Below are positions 35,660-47,805 of a stretch of 64,000 nucleotides of DNA, one piece after another. Position numbers and translations under genes: made by a program. The notes under the pieces were generated by a model, which did not search any database, had not been told where the DNA came from, and saw nothing but the letters and a program-made list of their open reading frames with translations. The stretch spans positions 558,001 to 622,000 of the forward strand of contig JAYKKR010000009.1 of assembly GCA_036971615.1 (NCBI GenBank), read 5' to 3'. How positions within the stretch are numbered: the stretch's first letter is position 1; every line of letters begins with the position of its first letter. This stretch comes from Amyloporia xantha. Its lineage: Eukaryota; Basidiomycota; Agaricomycetes; Polyporales; Adustoporiaceae.

Positions 35660-37124
35660 CTACTCCGTCGGGAAGACGAGGCAGACACCGTCGTCACCGG
35701 CACTGACCACCACTCCCCCGCCCAGTCCGAGCGCAGACTGGAGAATGGGTCCCTGATGTCCCTTGTGCTCGCGCAACAGCGTACCCGTCCGTGCGTCCCA
35801 TGTGCGCAACGACTTGTCCGACGACGCGGACACCACGAGGTGCGCTTTCGGTGCAGGGAGGGGCAAGAGCGAGGTCACCGCATCCTGCGAGATAGCGTCA
35901 GGAGGAGACAGGACGGGGTTGTGACTGCGTCATAACAGAAGCTCACCTCGTGTTCGAGCGTCGCACGCAAACGCATCGTGCTGAGATCCCATATACATGC
36001 CTTCCCGTCCGTCGCACCCGTCACGACGACCCCGCCCGTACTTGGTGCAGCAGCTGCGCCCGCCACCGCGCTGGAGAGGTCGACGAACGTCACCGCCTCC
36101 ACACTCTCGCCCTCCCTGTGTCCGCCGAGTGCGCCGACGACCTCGCCCTTGCTCAAGCTGACCACGCGGACGCTGCCCGTCGCCCCACCCACCACGGCCA
36201 ACGTCGACGCAGGGTTCACCGCGAGGGAGGTGATCCCGTCCATGTCGAAGCGCGCATCCGTAGGAGTGAGCTTGAACAGCGGGCTGGGACTGCGCGGGTC
36301 CCAGAAGATGAGCGTGCCCTCGGCGTCGGCGGTGACGATCCGCTTGCCGTCTGGCGTGAAGTCGCCGCATTGCACGGGTGCAGTGTGGCCTGCGAAGACT
36401 TGCATCGTGTTGCCGGACGGCACTGTGGGGGCGATTAGAATTAGATGAGATGTGAGATTGAACCTTGCGAGGGAGGGATATGGGCGGACATACGTTGCCA
36501 TAGCCATACCGTCGAGTCATTCGAACCAGCGAGCAATACATTTCCCTTCGGGTGCCATCGTAACCACTGGACAGAATTTTTAGATGAGATAGCCATGCCT
36601 TGTACACAGAGACGCACCATAACCTCGTCCGGGCCCTGCAGCTCGGTCAGGAACTCCCACAGCCGCCAGTCGTCCCTCCCCACCCTGCGCCATACCCGCA
36701 CCCTGCCATCCATGCCCCCCGTCGCTATCATCTCCCCATCCGCGCTGAACGCCGTAGACACGACGCTGTCCGTGTGCCCCGTGAGCTTCACGAGCTCGTC
36801 CCCGGTCGTGTAGTCCCAGATGTACCCCAGGTCGTCCTCGCCGCCCGACGCGGCCAGCGGCGCGATGGGGTGCGTGGAGACGGCGAAGACGGAGCCCTGG
36901 TGCGCGGGGAAGTGCTGCATCGAGTTGTCCTCGTACACGACGGACTCCCCGGGCTGGCCTTCCCCGTCTTCGTACATCGCGTGCTCCCCCTCGCCGTCGT
37001 CCTCGTCGTCCATGATCATGTCGCCATCTTCCCCGACTTCAATGTAGACATCATTTGGGTCGATGAACTCTTCGTCGTCTGCGCCTCCCTCGAGGTGATC
37101 TGGTGCTACCGGTTCAGAGGCCAT
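35660..37124 (-). CDS. SQT1: WD40 ribosome-assembly factor Sqt1 / AAMP homologue
   Basis: Yeast Sqt1 is the dedicated chaperone of ribosomal protein uL16 (Rpl10). AAMP is its animal counterpart. The start at 37124 (MASEPVAPDHLEGGADDEEF) opens a very acidic N-terminus (VGEDGDMIMDDEDDGEGEHA), a family mark. WD40 blades follow (HQGSVFAVSTHPIAPLAASG; LTGHTDSVVSTAFSADGEMI; FAGHTAPVQCGDFTPDGKRI; TSLAVNPASTLAVVGGATGS; VVVTGATDGKACIWDLSTMR; HLVVSASSDKSLRTWDARTG). The end is DDGVCLVFPTE-stop. Four exons are joined by canonical introns at about 36607, 36490 and 35945. The length of about 430 residues is normal for the family. No frame breaks were found. Confidence 0.92.
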
Positions 37125-38308
37125 TTTTGTTAGGATATTTTGCAGAGGTATTGCTGGTTATTGGGGGATCTTGGGCACCTCTCGCCCGCTCTTAAGTGAG
37201 CAGACGAAGACGCTCAGAGAGTGGATGAGTAATTGCTAAGAGCTTGGTAAACTCATCGAGATCGCACCGAGAGCTATGCGACTCACACAAAAAAGGCAAT
37301 CGCTCACATCAGTCTCTGCTCGCCTCCGAGTTCGCTTCTGAGTCACTACCCACCTCCTGTCACTCCATGCAAGGGGCTCAAACCACGCTATACATAGGAA
37401 ACCAATAGTAAAAGTTCCATTCTGGCACTATCGGCTTCGCGAGAATAGGCCCGGGACCAGCTCGTTATTTCGACCTACACGCCCCCAGATTTGCCCGAAC
37501 CGTAAGTGGCGTTCGGTCACTCATGCGTACGGTTAACTTGGACGTTTCGTCGATGCAAGATGTCTAGGGGCGCCATGCTGTCCAACTTTGATAGTTAACT
37601 CTCAGAAGCACGAACACGATGATATCCTATATACGCCACATCCTATGCGAGAAGGCCCTGGTCACGGAGATGCAATAATATGTGTGTATGAACGGTCTGG
37701 GCCTATCTATACATGTAGCGAAAACAAGGACTGCCTTCGCTGTGCTCCAGCAGGTCAAGACGATTGGTTGGATGACAAAACAAGGCAAACGAAATGCAGT
37801 GAGGGGGCTCTGTTGATTGATCCCTTGACGGATTTTCGACCCTGGCCATTTGTCTCAACGTCAACTCAAAGAATTCGAAAGAAACGCTCCAAATAGAAGG
37901 ATTGAGCCGATGCATGTGTCTGGTCCTGAGCGATGGGTTATTGGAAATTGAGATCAGCGCAGGTCTGAGCACGATTAGACTTCCTGGACAACTAACCTTC
38001 TCGGTGGAAAGTTTGCCAGTAATGTGCAGAGGTTCATAGACACGAGGCCTATTATGAATGGGTTGCACCGATATCTTGGACACCAGGTAGGCGCGTCTTG
38101 TATTGCAGTTGTCATATGTTAGACCATCTGGCTGGAAGGACCCACACAGGATGGCTGTGATGAAGGAAACCGGAGGATAACACTCCACCACAGCGATAAA
38201 AGTCGGACCGTGCACGTACGGCCTCCCCCCTCCCCCATCGACATTCCTGAGGAACTTGAAAGCTCGCAAGCCCTCTGAAACGGTGCACATTCGTCGACTT
38301 TCCCATTC
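37125..38308. other. Divergent promoter region, SQT1 / phosphodiesterase
   Basis: This is 1.18 kb between divergent genes. Open frames at 37588-37896 (+) and 37703-38347 (-) overlap each other and show no coding character or splice support. No repeat was seen. Confidence 0.45.
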
Positions 38309-39193
38309 ATGCAGCCCGTCATCCCCTTTTGGCCCATCCAACCTCAAAGATTTCCTATCCTTACTGAGCTTCCGACAAATCCCTTGGCACCAACATCGCT
38401 ACGGTTGCTGACCTGGAACGTCAATTTCGCAGCGTCGCATGCGCCAACGAGGCTACGATGTATACTCGACTATATCAAAACAGCTGTCATTCCTACGCAG
38501 GAGCCCTGCTGCATTCTTTTCCAAGAAATATCGATGCACGTTGTCTCGATCCTCACCGGGGATGACTGGGTCCGCGCCAACTTCGTAGTCATGCCATGCG
38601 GCCCCGAATACTGGCCTCCAGGATCCAAGTACGGGAACGTCACCCTCATCTCCGTCGGCGTACCGTTCATCTCCGCGCAGTCGCTCTTCTTCAGCCACTC
38701 GACGATGGGCAGAAACGCCGTCATCGTCGACGTTGCATTGCGCGAACCCAAGTCCGCGCGTGCGCTGACGCTTCGAATCGCCAATACGCACCTCGAGTCC
38801 TATCCCGAGACGGCACCAGTCCGTGCGGCGCAGTTGGCCATGGTGGCCTGTAAACTCAGGGAGCCCGGCGTATGCGGGGGAATCGTCGCAGGAGACATGA
38901 ATACAATTACCTGGAGTGATGCGGCCATGCATAGGGATGCAGGGCTCGCGGATGCATACAAGGGAAGACCGGACGACGAGGAGAGTTTCACATGGGGGTG
39001 GCAGCCACCGACGCGGTTTCCTCCCGGAAGGCTCGACCGGGTGTATTACACACCGGGACGTGCTATGCACAATGGCTATAAATTGGTGATGTCCGAGCCC
39101 CGACAGGTTGGGGCTGGGCTGCAAACGCACCGTCGACAGTGGGCTAGTGATCATCATGGTCTCATGACCAAAGTGCGGTTTGCTGATTTTTAG
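38309..39193 (+). CDS. TDP2-like endonuclease/exonuclease/phosphatase-fold phosphodiesterase
   Basis: A single uninterrupted frame of 294 residues starts MQPVIPFWPIQPQR. The Mg-dependent EEP-fold motifs appear in order: LLTWNVN (metal/phosphate Asn), ILFQEI (catalytic Glu), IANTHLES (His), VAGDMNTITW (Asp/Asn) and SDHHGL (C-terminal Asp/His). This set and spacing match tyrosyl-DNA phosphodiesterase 2 (which removes 5'-phosphotyrosyl adducts left by topoisomerase 2) and its fungal relatives. No N-terminal UBA domain is present. The activity could instead be on RNA or other phosphodiesters. It is the only long conserved gene here without introns. Confidence 0.85.
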   Translation: MQPVIPFWPIQPQRFPILTELPTNPLAPTSLRLLTWNVNFAASHAPTRLRCILDYIKTAVIPTQEPCCILFQEISMHVVSILTGDDWVRANFVVMPCGPEYWPPGSKYGNVTLISVGVPFISAQSLFFSHSTMGRNAVIVDVALREPKSARALTLRIANTHLESYPETAPVRAAQLAMVACKLREPGVCGGIVAGDMNTITWSDAAMHRDAGLADAYKGRPDDEESFTWGWQPPTRFPPGRLDRVYYTPGRAMHNGYKLVMSEPRQVGAGLQTHRRQWASDHHGLMTKVRFADF

Positions 39194-39562
39194 GCGTCGC
39201 AATGGGTGTGTCTACATCTCTTCCGACCGATGTGGCCAGTCCTCACGATTTCTGCAGGAGCGTTGACAGCCCGTGGTGCATCTCCCCGTGACGGTCAAGG
39301 AAGAAAATGATAAAGATGGTTACCTGAAAGCTACGCGTGAAAAGGAAACTTGGTCTTCCAAGGCGTCTCGCGGCAGGCGATGCATCCGATTCAGGAGAGC
39401 TAGGTACCACAGTAGCGTTACGAGACTGGAATTTGATAAATTTAGACCATATGAACCATGAATATAATTCTGTCATCGTCTGTCCTATGAATCAAGATGA
39501 GAACAGAGTAATGTTGTAACCTTACCCAAGTAAGGGGATGTGATATCTGCTCATCTCTACAT
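39194..39562. other. Convergent 3' region of phosphodiesterase and amylase
   Basis: 369 bp between two stop codons. It holds short chance frames only. Confidence 0.45.
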
Positions 39563-42113
39563 CTAACTGGATGGATCGACCTTGGCCCACACCTCCACAC
39601 GCCCCGGCAAGCAGCTGAAGAGGCCCCACCCGTCTGGTGAGACATCAACGTGCCCTAATGAGCCCATCAAAGAGCGGAATGATGACCCGCCAACATTCTA
39701 GCGAGTAATTAGCCACATTGAATTGCACTTGAAACTTCACTCACTGTTCCAACGTTCATGCGAACTTTATGCATCATGCCTCTTGCGCTGTTCATGCTAA
39801 GATATCAGTATGAGGAAACAACGTCGCCGGAGGAGCGTGTCTTTACCCATCCGCAGGATCCGCGTTACTGATGATCACGGCGCACCCTCCATAGATAGTA
39901 TCGCCCATCCGCACAAAGCCAATGCAGTTTCGCGTCTGAAAGTAGTCCACGCGTTCGCCATATGCGAACTTTTTCCGCGCCTCCATGAGGCGTCTCAAAC
40001 CACCTGCGATTTGCTCGTCGTAGCATTCCATGTTTGGGTATAGATCGCCGTAAAAGACGCAGCTGCCGTGGTTTCTTTGAGGCATAGCCTCGGAAGAACG
40101 GGTAAACTACTCACGGATGACCTTCTCCGCGAAGCAAGATGAGGGCATAAGCTTGAAGCTTGAAGTTACTTCCAACCTGAAACATGATCAGCGACACTGC
40201 AGCGGTGATAGAGTAGCATCACACGACCTATCAGCTTACCCAGCTCGCAAGTGACTGTCCAGGTTGCTGCGGAAGAGACCATGTCAACGATGATATGACT
40301 GAGGTACCGCACTGCACTTACCGTGCTGAGAACAAAGCAATCAACATATATACATGCGTAATAGATTGACAAGACTTACTCGTGGTTGTCCACGAATGTC
40401 ACAGCATCACCGGGCCGAATTTTGACAACTGTGTTATCGAAGAGAGTCTGCAAGTCGAACCATGGACCCGCCTTACTCGCCTCGTGGAATTTGTGATGCA
40501 ACGGGACGTCAAAGAAAGACACCTGTGCAATTTCATCAGCCTCAGTTACTGAATGAACAATTGTGACGGAGCGCACCAAGCCTTGGAAAGCGTAGATGTA
40601 CGGTTTGATCGATTTGACGCTGTCCAAATGTCAATGAAGCTTTGAACTAGATTGGATGGGTGTGCTTACTTGTCCGACCAGTATTCTGCCACGGCGAACA
40701 GGTCTTCTCGGCCCGTTGTTTGGCGAATGTTTTTGAGCTGCGCAAAATCAGTGAAAGGGATGCTACGTTCAGTGATCCACTTACAAAATCAAGCAGGAAG
40801 TATCTATCCATATGTTTAGCCGCGTCTAATCTAAAACCCCCGGCACCGGTAGTCTGTTCTAAAGTCAGCGACAAAATTCGCCTGCAGAATCAGAAAACGG
40901 ACCTCTAGAACCCACCGACCCCAGGCGAACATGTCATGGCGCACGTCTAGATGGCGGTGATCAACCTACAAACTCCAGGAGTAAACCATAATGGTAGCGC
41001 ACGATGTGAGAGACACATACATCAACGCCAAGCAGATAGTCATAGTTTCCGAGTTCATTATCGACAAAACGAGACCAGCCTTGATGCGATCCTCCAACTA
41101 TACGATATACACCCTTTAGCTGTTTCCGATGGTCCCAATCCAGACCTGTGTTCGTGAGTTGTAGCCGTGGGACTATCTACGCTGGAAAGAGCTTACCTGT
41201 AAAGTGATTCGAGTTCCATTTGAGGGAGCTATACTGAAATATTCTGTTCTGAGAAATGTAATTCGTATGAGTCAACAAATGTTGTTACCTTTCCATTTCT
41301 CCCCGGAAAGTCGAAGATAGTCCATCCCTGTCGCCAAAAAGCAAACACATGTTAGCGATAAAACTCTCTAGGAGAATCATACTCACATCAATTTCGCGTG
41401 GCAACGTGAGGTCTCTCAAGCGGTTCTGAGGATCTACCGGAACAGCGAGAAAGGTCTCAGTTCTATCGGCTCCTAGTTTGTGCTACGGTAGGGTGCGACT
41501 GAGTCTGATATGTCAGGGGAGGACCACCGGATATGACACACATTTAAAACGGCATCAATGAGAACGTCTATACCATGAGCTTTTGCGATAGCAATGGCCT
41601 GCTCAAGTTCTTCTTTGGTGCCCCATCTAGTCGCGACGGTGCCTTTCTGGTCGAACTCGCCTAAATCCCACTAGCATTCATCAACGTTGAGACTGACTCT
41701 GCCAAATGGGAGACATACCAAGTCGTACGCATCGTAACCTTGCCCATTCTAAGCCATTGTCAGGAAAGCGTGGCTCGTCAGAGGAAGAATGTCACACACC
41801 CTAGTCATAGCCTTGTTTGGGGGAGGGAGCCAGACCTGCGTGACACCCATCTCCGCCAACCGTGGGACTTCGGTCTCAAAATGCTTCCACCAGCTCATAT
41901 GCGGGTTTCTGCAGTCCCACGTGAAGAATTGAATCTAACATTGCGAACAACGCCAAAGTCATAAACCACATTGACTGCTCACAGACTCTCACGTACCATG
42001 AGTGCATTTTGGGAGCTGCCTGGGGGACCCAGGCGCATGCCATCCAGGGCGGGAGGCGGGAATCCTCTGACATGAGCCCGTATCCAATCTATGAACCAGT
42101 AAATTTGGTCCAT
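39563..42113 (-). CDS. GH13 alpha-amylase (GH13_5-type)
   Basis: The enzyme hydrolyses alpha-1,4-glucan bonds. The start MDQIYWFIDWIRAHVRGFPP (42113) has no signal peptide, so the enzyme is probably intracellular, as is usual for fungal GH13_5. After the LGPPGSSQNALM exon come the (beta/alpha)8 barrel hallmarks: QVWLPPPNKA, GYDAYDLWDLGEF, region I VLIDAVLNHK, region II GFRLDAAKH (nucleophile Asp), region III LFAVAEYWSD (acid/base Glu) and region IV VTFVDNHE (stabilising Asp). The C-terminal domain ends NVGGSSFRSLMGSLGHVDVS ... VWAKVDPSS with the stop at 39563-39565. The gene is cut by many short introns (about 12). Catalytic residues are intact. Intracellular members are thought to act on glycogen or wall alpha-glucan primers. 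That role is inferred, not shown here. Confidence 0.92.
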
Positions 42114-42784
42114 GATAGAGAGCAGCGACCAGCAGTAGGAGAGGATTCGTGGCTGGCTGCGATTTCAGGGTTTCCGTATCTGGAAGTGCACTAGTTGCGA
42201 TCGGATCGGAAGGATCACGTGTTTTCCCACGCAAAGCTGCTTAAAATTGCCAACGCGTCCCAATGTTTCTTCACCGTTGCGACCACCACTGCATCCTGCG
42301 CTTTCAGTCGGCGTTCCGCTTGATCCCAAGGTGCAGCTCATTGCTCTATTTGTTTGTGGTGGCCCCGAGCGAAATAGCCCACTTAATCGCTCTGTTGACT
42401 TGTACCACGTCAAATGGAGTTTCATGATTCGGCGACATCTTCCTCGTATACATGTTGGTCCTGCTCGTTGTACAATATATGACAGGCTGTTACCAGTCTG
42501 ATTCTACAATAACAATTAATTTCTGCCTTCGTTGTGATTGTGACGCCTGCTTGACATGTTCATTCTGTTGGAATGTAAGTTAGTGCATGAATATCACTGG
42601 CTGATCTTAGGTCCCAGCAGAACAATGAACATGGTAAATAGATGGTATCGATCAGCTGGTATATGTACACACGGGAAATCCAGAAACGTAGATGAAGTGA
42701 AAAGTCATAAGCATATGCGGTCTCACAAAACTTGGGAGACCTGCTCCAGCAAAATGGGCGGTTTCCCCACTGATACAAGCCTCC
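42114..42784. other. Intergenic, 670 bp
   Basis: It separates the amylase start from the 3' end of the long low-complexity ORF. No supported gene or repeat was found. Confidence 0.45.
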
Positions 42785-45341
42785 TCAGCCCTTCTTTTTC
42801 TTCTTTCCGCCCTTCGAGTTGTTGGTGGTCGCAGCGGACGCAGTGCGTGACACTGCCTCCGGTGTGGCAGCCTCAGAGGTGCCTCCCTTCTTTCCCTTCT
42901 TTCCCTTCTTCCCCTTAACTGGTACCGCCCACTCGTCGTCATCCTTCACTTCTTCTGCTTGCGGTGGTTGACCATCTGGAGCAGGTTCGGTAGGATTGGT
43001 CTCCTCGGGCTGTGGGGTTTCCGTCTCCTCTTCCCCATTGGGGCCACCAGTGTCTCCGGTACCGTCGTTCGCAACATCGGCCTGATCTTGCTCAACTGTT
43101 GCGGGAGATTCTCCTTCGACTGGTGCCTGCTCTTGCTCGACTGGTGCGAGAGGTTCTCCTTCGACTGGTGCCTGTCCTTCCGTTACAGCAGCCGTGGTCT
43201 CAACCGCAACCATCTTAGCAGCGGTTTCCGCATCCGCATCGGCCTGCGCCTCTTCCTCCTGAGCCCTTGTATTCGCTTCAGCTTGAGCAATTGCGGCCGC
43301 TTCGTCGTCGGCTTTTCTGGTATCTGCCTCTGACTGAGCAATTCTTGCAGCCTCAGCATCGGCCTCAGCCTTCCTCGCCACTTCTTCAGCATTCTTAGCA
43401 TCAGCGTCTGCTTGAGCTCTCGCCGCTTCCTCTTCCGCAATCCTGGCGGCCGCATCAGCTTGAGCTTTCCTCGCCGCTTCCTCCTCGGCCTCTTTGGCTG
43501 CCGCTTCGGCTTGAGCCTTCTGCGTCTCCTCTTCAGCAAGCCTCTGCTCCTCTTCAGCTCTCTTCGCAGCGGCCTCCTCTTCAGCAAGCCTCTGCTCTTC
43601 TTCAGCTCTCTTCGCAGCGGCGTCTTCTTCCGCTTTCTGCCTTGCCTCCTCCTTCGCTCTCTGCTCAGCCTCCTGCTTCTTCCTTTCTTCATCGGCCGCC
43701 TTCTGCGCGGCCTTCTGTGCAGCCTTCTCTGCCTGCTTGCTCTTTTTGAGAGCATTACCTGATAGAGGCGGACTGGGATCAGGTGGGGCACTGGATACTG
43801 GAGCTGCACCGCTGTTCGAGAATAGGCTGCTTCCAAAGCCACCCAAGAAGCTTCCACCGGGCTTGGGGAGAGCACCCCACGACGGCTTGGTAGAAAGGAA
43901 ATCAGAAAAGAGCCCATTCCCTCCAGACGACGCAGGCTCCGGACCAGGCGATTGTAGCAGCTCTGAGAGGCTACCAGGCGCCGGAGGCGGTTCATTGGTG
44001 TTGACGTCAGGGAACCAGGACTGATTGTCTTTGCTGGTACTGTGATTGCCGGTGTTGTCCCAACCGCCAGCCCCACCTACCATGTCCCATTCGCCAGCCC
44101 CACCATTGGTATCCCAGCCGACCTGACCGCCCGAAGCAGCCCAGCCTCCTGCGCCCTCCTCGGTCGTAGTTTGTGCTGCTGGAGGTTCGACGGCGGGTGC
44201 GGGTGGTGCAGGGTCTAAGCCGAGCTCATTCTGCGTAGACGACGGAGCCCATGTAGGTGGAGGAGGAACAAAGGCGTCGTCGTAAGGCGAGGGGTATTGA
44301 GGCAATGAGCTTGCGCTCTGCTCCTCAAGAGGCGCAGGCGTCACATCAGGCAGTGGCTCCGGATCTGCTTTCGGAGTGGCGACTTTCGAAGTAGACGTTG
44401 GTGTCGGCGCCTTCGACGCTTTAGGAGTCGCTGCTCGGGAAACCTCTCTGGGTGTCGGCGCCTTCGACAGTTCTTTTGGTGTGGGAGCTTTCGATGCCTC
44501 CTTTGGCGTGGGCACCCTGGATGTCTCTCTGGGCGTAGGAGCTTTCGACGTCTCTTTAGGTGTAGGAGCTTTCGACATCTCCTTCGGTGTCGGTGCTTTG
44601 GACATTTCTTGCGGTGTAGGAGCTTTGGAGAGTTCTTTGGGTGTCGGAGCCTTGGAAAGCTCTTTGGGCGTCGGGGCCTTGGAGATCTCTTTCGGTGTAG
44701 GAGCATGAGTAGACATTTCTTTCGGCGTCGCTGCATGCGAAAGCTCTCTTGACGTCGCTGCTTTCGACAATTCCTTCGGCGTTGCAAGCTTAGACGACTC
44801 CCGAGGCGTCGCGACAGATGTTTCATTCCTCGAAATCGCCACGCTTGTTCTCACGGAGCCCGCTAGTGGCGATGATACTGGGCTCTGCTGCTTAGATGCA
44901 GGTCCCCAAACAGAACTGAGTGCTTCCGCAAGCTGAGTGCTGCCGCTCCTTGCCGAGTCCGCAGAGCGGCCTGAGATGTTCAGTGACCGATCGACCTCTC
45001 TCATCTCGGGTGCCCTTGGTGTCTCTGGAATAGTCTCTCTCCCCTTGCCCTTGTCAAGTGACGATCGCACTTCAGAACGTGCGGCGCTACGCATGGAAGA
45101 GGACCTTGACATGTCTGGGCGAGCACTGTCTATGCTGGGCAACTTGGGCGATGGTTGCGCAGAATAAGAGCTCCTGTTGTTGGAAACAACTGGATCGCGA
45201 GAAGGAGCGCGAGATGGTTGGTGCGAAGGGTACCGGTCCGACTGGGAGGAAAGCACCGTCATGTTGTCTTCTGGCGATTCATCGGGTTCGTCTTCCGCTG
45301 CACGATGACCGCTCTCGTTGTAAACAATGGATGCTGGCCCG
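42785..45341 (-). CDS. Very long low-complexity C-terminal tail, apparently continuous with the Hsp70-like gene
   Basis: This is one open exon of about 850 codons. Its first residues (GPASIVYNE) look like the last strand of an HSPA12-type Hsp70 domain. The frame then continues without a stop into RAAEDEPDESPEDNMTVLSS. Regions in order are: a serine-rich stretch; about 16 copies of a 9-residue SKAPTPKEL-like repeat; a Pro/Gly/Trp-rich part (GGAGEWDMVGGAGGWDNTG); a long Ala/Glu/Lys coiled coil (AAKRAEEEQRLAEEE units); and a lysine-rich end (GKKGKKGKKGG ... GGKKKKKG). If it is not a fusion, translation could begin at the internal Met of DNMTVLSS, about 45276. No enzymatic domain is present. A role in scaffolding or binding is only a guess. 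Confidence 0.7.
44370..44815 (-). repeat. 27-bp tandem coding repeat (SKAPTPKEL-type, about 16 units)
   Basis: Translated on the minus strand, units such as SKAPTPKEL, SKAPTPKEM, SKAPTPKET and SRVPTPKEA follow head to tail, with more diverged copies at both ends (LATPKELSK, AATSRELSH, VATPK). Each unit carries a TP site that a proline-directed kinase could use. Confidence 0.9.
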
Positions 45342-45400
45342 CTGGTAAGGATAAGTCGCAATCAGTTGAGGGTATACAATGAAGTACATCATATACGTAC

Positions 45401-47805
45401 TATTTTGTCTTGCCCTGGAACCGTCATCTCAAATGTCAGTAAAAGCCATAAGGCAAGTTGATGACGGAGACTGACATTGTCTGTCCATTTGATTCGAGCT
45501 TTGAACTCAGTCAAACCAAAGTGGAATTTCGATGCTGAAGACGATAGTCCAGTACATCTTTCCATTCTTGCTCGACTTTGATTGTGCACTTCCGGCCAGC
45601 GGAGACAGGTCAGCTCGCACGTAACAAAGCGTCGAGAAGTTTTCTGCAAAGGATAAGATATGAAACCCACGTTCATTTGATCTATCGCTGACGACACGCA
45701 CCTGCGTCTCTCAGAATCCACTTAGGAATGGTGTCACCGCCCCGGAAACACCAGATCTCAACTTCGAACACCGATAACGTGGACAGATTCGTCACTTCTG
45801 TGCAGTATTTGCGACTGAACACCGTCGATTCCTTCACTCTCACCCCCTACGGAACGATCGAGAGTCATCAAACTGCTGTAGTCTCCTTGCCGATAAGGAC
45901 GAGCTTACTCGGGATAAGATACAGTCGAATGCATCAGGCAGAAGCTTGGGACCAGAGGGTAGTTCGAACAGCCTGTGCTTCCTCGACACGTGTTCTGCGT
46001 CCTTCGCATCGAATTCTCGTAGGTACTCTACGCCGTACATGAACTTCGACATGCGTGCAGAGACATGATGGTCGCAATAGAACCCAATCGCACCATCTGC
46101 GACGGCCTTCGATCTAGGTATGACGCAACTCAGAAGAATGGAGCAAACATTTAGAAAATAGCTTACGTCTGGCTGTCAGGTCGACTAACAGTGATATGGA
46201 ACGGGGCGAGATTTTCTTGTAGTTGACTGAAGAGCCAAGGGCTCGCAGCGAATCCTCCCACGAGCCATACAGACTGTGAGATGGAAGGAACCTATCAATA
46301 TCGATGACTGTGCAATGTGCGACAACGCTACCTTCACAGCCCCGCCAGAAGCCTCAATCTGGGCCTTGATTGATGCAACTGCCGCCTCTATCGAAGGCGC
46401 AAACAACGCCGCGACTTCCACTCTGAATTGATTGAAATGAAGACATTAGCTCGCCGCGTGACGCCCGATACAATCTAACTACGGCTCACCCAGTCAGCTT
46501 GAGCTGTCCGCCACGGATCCCAACAGTGAGGTCCTTATCAAGAGGCGATCCAAATGGGACAAATTGCAGCTCCTTGTTGTCGCGGAACAGCCGCTTCGTC
46601 GTCTCGTCGAATCTCTTCGTGATATGATCGAGCGAGTCCGGCGTGCCATATTTTGACGCTTTGAGTTTCTCTGCCAATTCGATCAATGAATGACGCGGAG
46701 TCAACAACATATCAGATCCCATCTGCAAAGAACATACCTTGGAAAAACGCTCTTGCTCGACGGCTGACGAACACCGAGCCGGCAAAAACGCCTGGACAGA
46801 ATCAACTCAAAAATGACACCTTCATGAATAATCATGAAAACGTACAATCTGGAGGAGCGATTTCCTCAATAACAAGAGGCGCTGTGCCGCGAATGGCGTA
46901 TGAGCTGATGTCAAGAGTACCACCCCCAGCGTCTGCAACAATGAAGCCATGTCCAGACGGGTTCTATAGCATCCCGATCGGTACACATCAAACCTTCCCT
47001 CCTAAACAGAGCCACCATGACATACCTGTAGAACGTCCGCAGCCAATCCATTCAATACACAGGCATGCAAACTCGCCTCTCCTTCCGTCACGAAGCGGAT
47101 CCGGGCTTTCCCCTCATCCGTGTCAGGGATCAGTCCGCCGTACACCGCGGCTCGCCGCATTTTCGTCTGCTGCGCACCCTCCCAACCGTTCGGATGGCTG
47201 AGCACAAACTGGATATCATGCTCGACGGCACGCCACAGGACCGGCCCGTTCGCGTGTGTGTCGACGATGAACGAACGTGTGCAACGGAACAAGTATGCGA
47301 GGAAGTCGCCAAAGACATCCACGGCTGTTTTACCCCGGGGTAGTGGAGCAAACCGCATCCCGTTCATCCTGAGCTTCATGGCCTTTGGCCGTAAGCGCAG
47401 TTTAAAGCTGATGGAGGGTGAGAGGTTGCGGAGAGATATTCTACTTCCCGACTCACAGCTCAACCTTCACCCAGGCCTCATCCTCCGCCTCTGCCATGAT
47501 CGAAGCGCTCTCCGCCTCCGCCCCCGCAGCCATCAACTTGCCAGTCGCATCATAGTACATGATCGATGGTATTTTCGAGTTCCCCGCGACATGCTCCTGA
47601 CCAGGGAATCTACGCACCGTGAATGATCGAGACTACTTAGGATAACCACACGCACATACCTGGTGACGCCATGAATCTTTGGAACCTCTCCGGGCTCAAG
47701 GATCGCATAGGAGACACCACTAAATGTTGTGCCAATATCAAGGGCGAGTACAAGACTCCTCGTAAGCCCATTGTATGGCTTGCGAGTGCCCGAGGCGGGC
47801 TTCAT
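45401..47805 (-). CDS. Hsp70-like ATPase (HSPA12-type actin fold)
   Basis: The start at 47805 (MKPASGTRKPYNGLTRSLVL) leads into the phosphate-1 motif ALDIGTTFSGVSYAIL. Further exons give PGQEHVAGNSKIPSIMYYDA, FGDFLAYLFRCTRSFI, the phosphate-2 motif IVADAGGGTLDISSYAI and the adenosine-region SVWLVGGFAASPWLFSQLQ. The late part (HHVSARMSKFMYGVEYL; FKARIKWTDN at 45476) is followed by a 27-nt mini-exon (45401-45427) that should read FQGKTK. To do so the frame must drop one G of the GG at 45421-45422. Canonical splicing and that correction carry the frame into GPASIVYNE and the long tail downstream. HSPA12-type proteins keep the ATPase fold but lack the classical substrate-binding domain, and their clients are unknown. 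This group is greatly expanded in Agaricomycetes. Confidence 0.85.

Noticed and set aside
38453..39202. 250-codon minus-strand frame opposite the phosphodiesterase
   Set aside because: The plus strand has every EEP catalytic motif. The antisense frame has none and looks like a GC-rich shadow.
42959..44708. Long plus-strand open frames opposite the low-complexity tail (for example 43412-43762, 44376-44708)
   Set aside because: They mirror the repeats of the minus-strand protein and have simple composition. They are antisense shadows.
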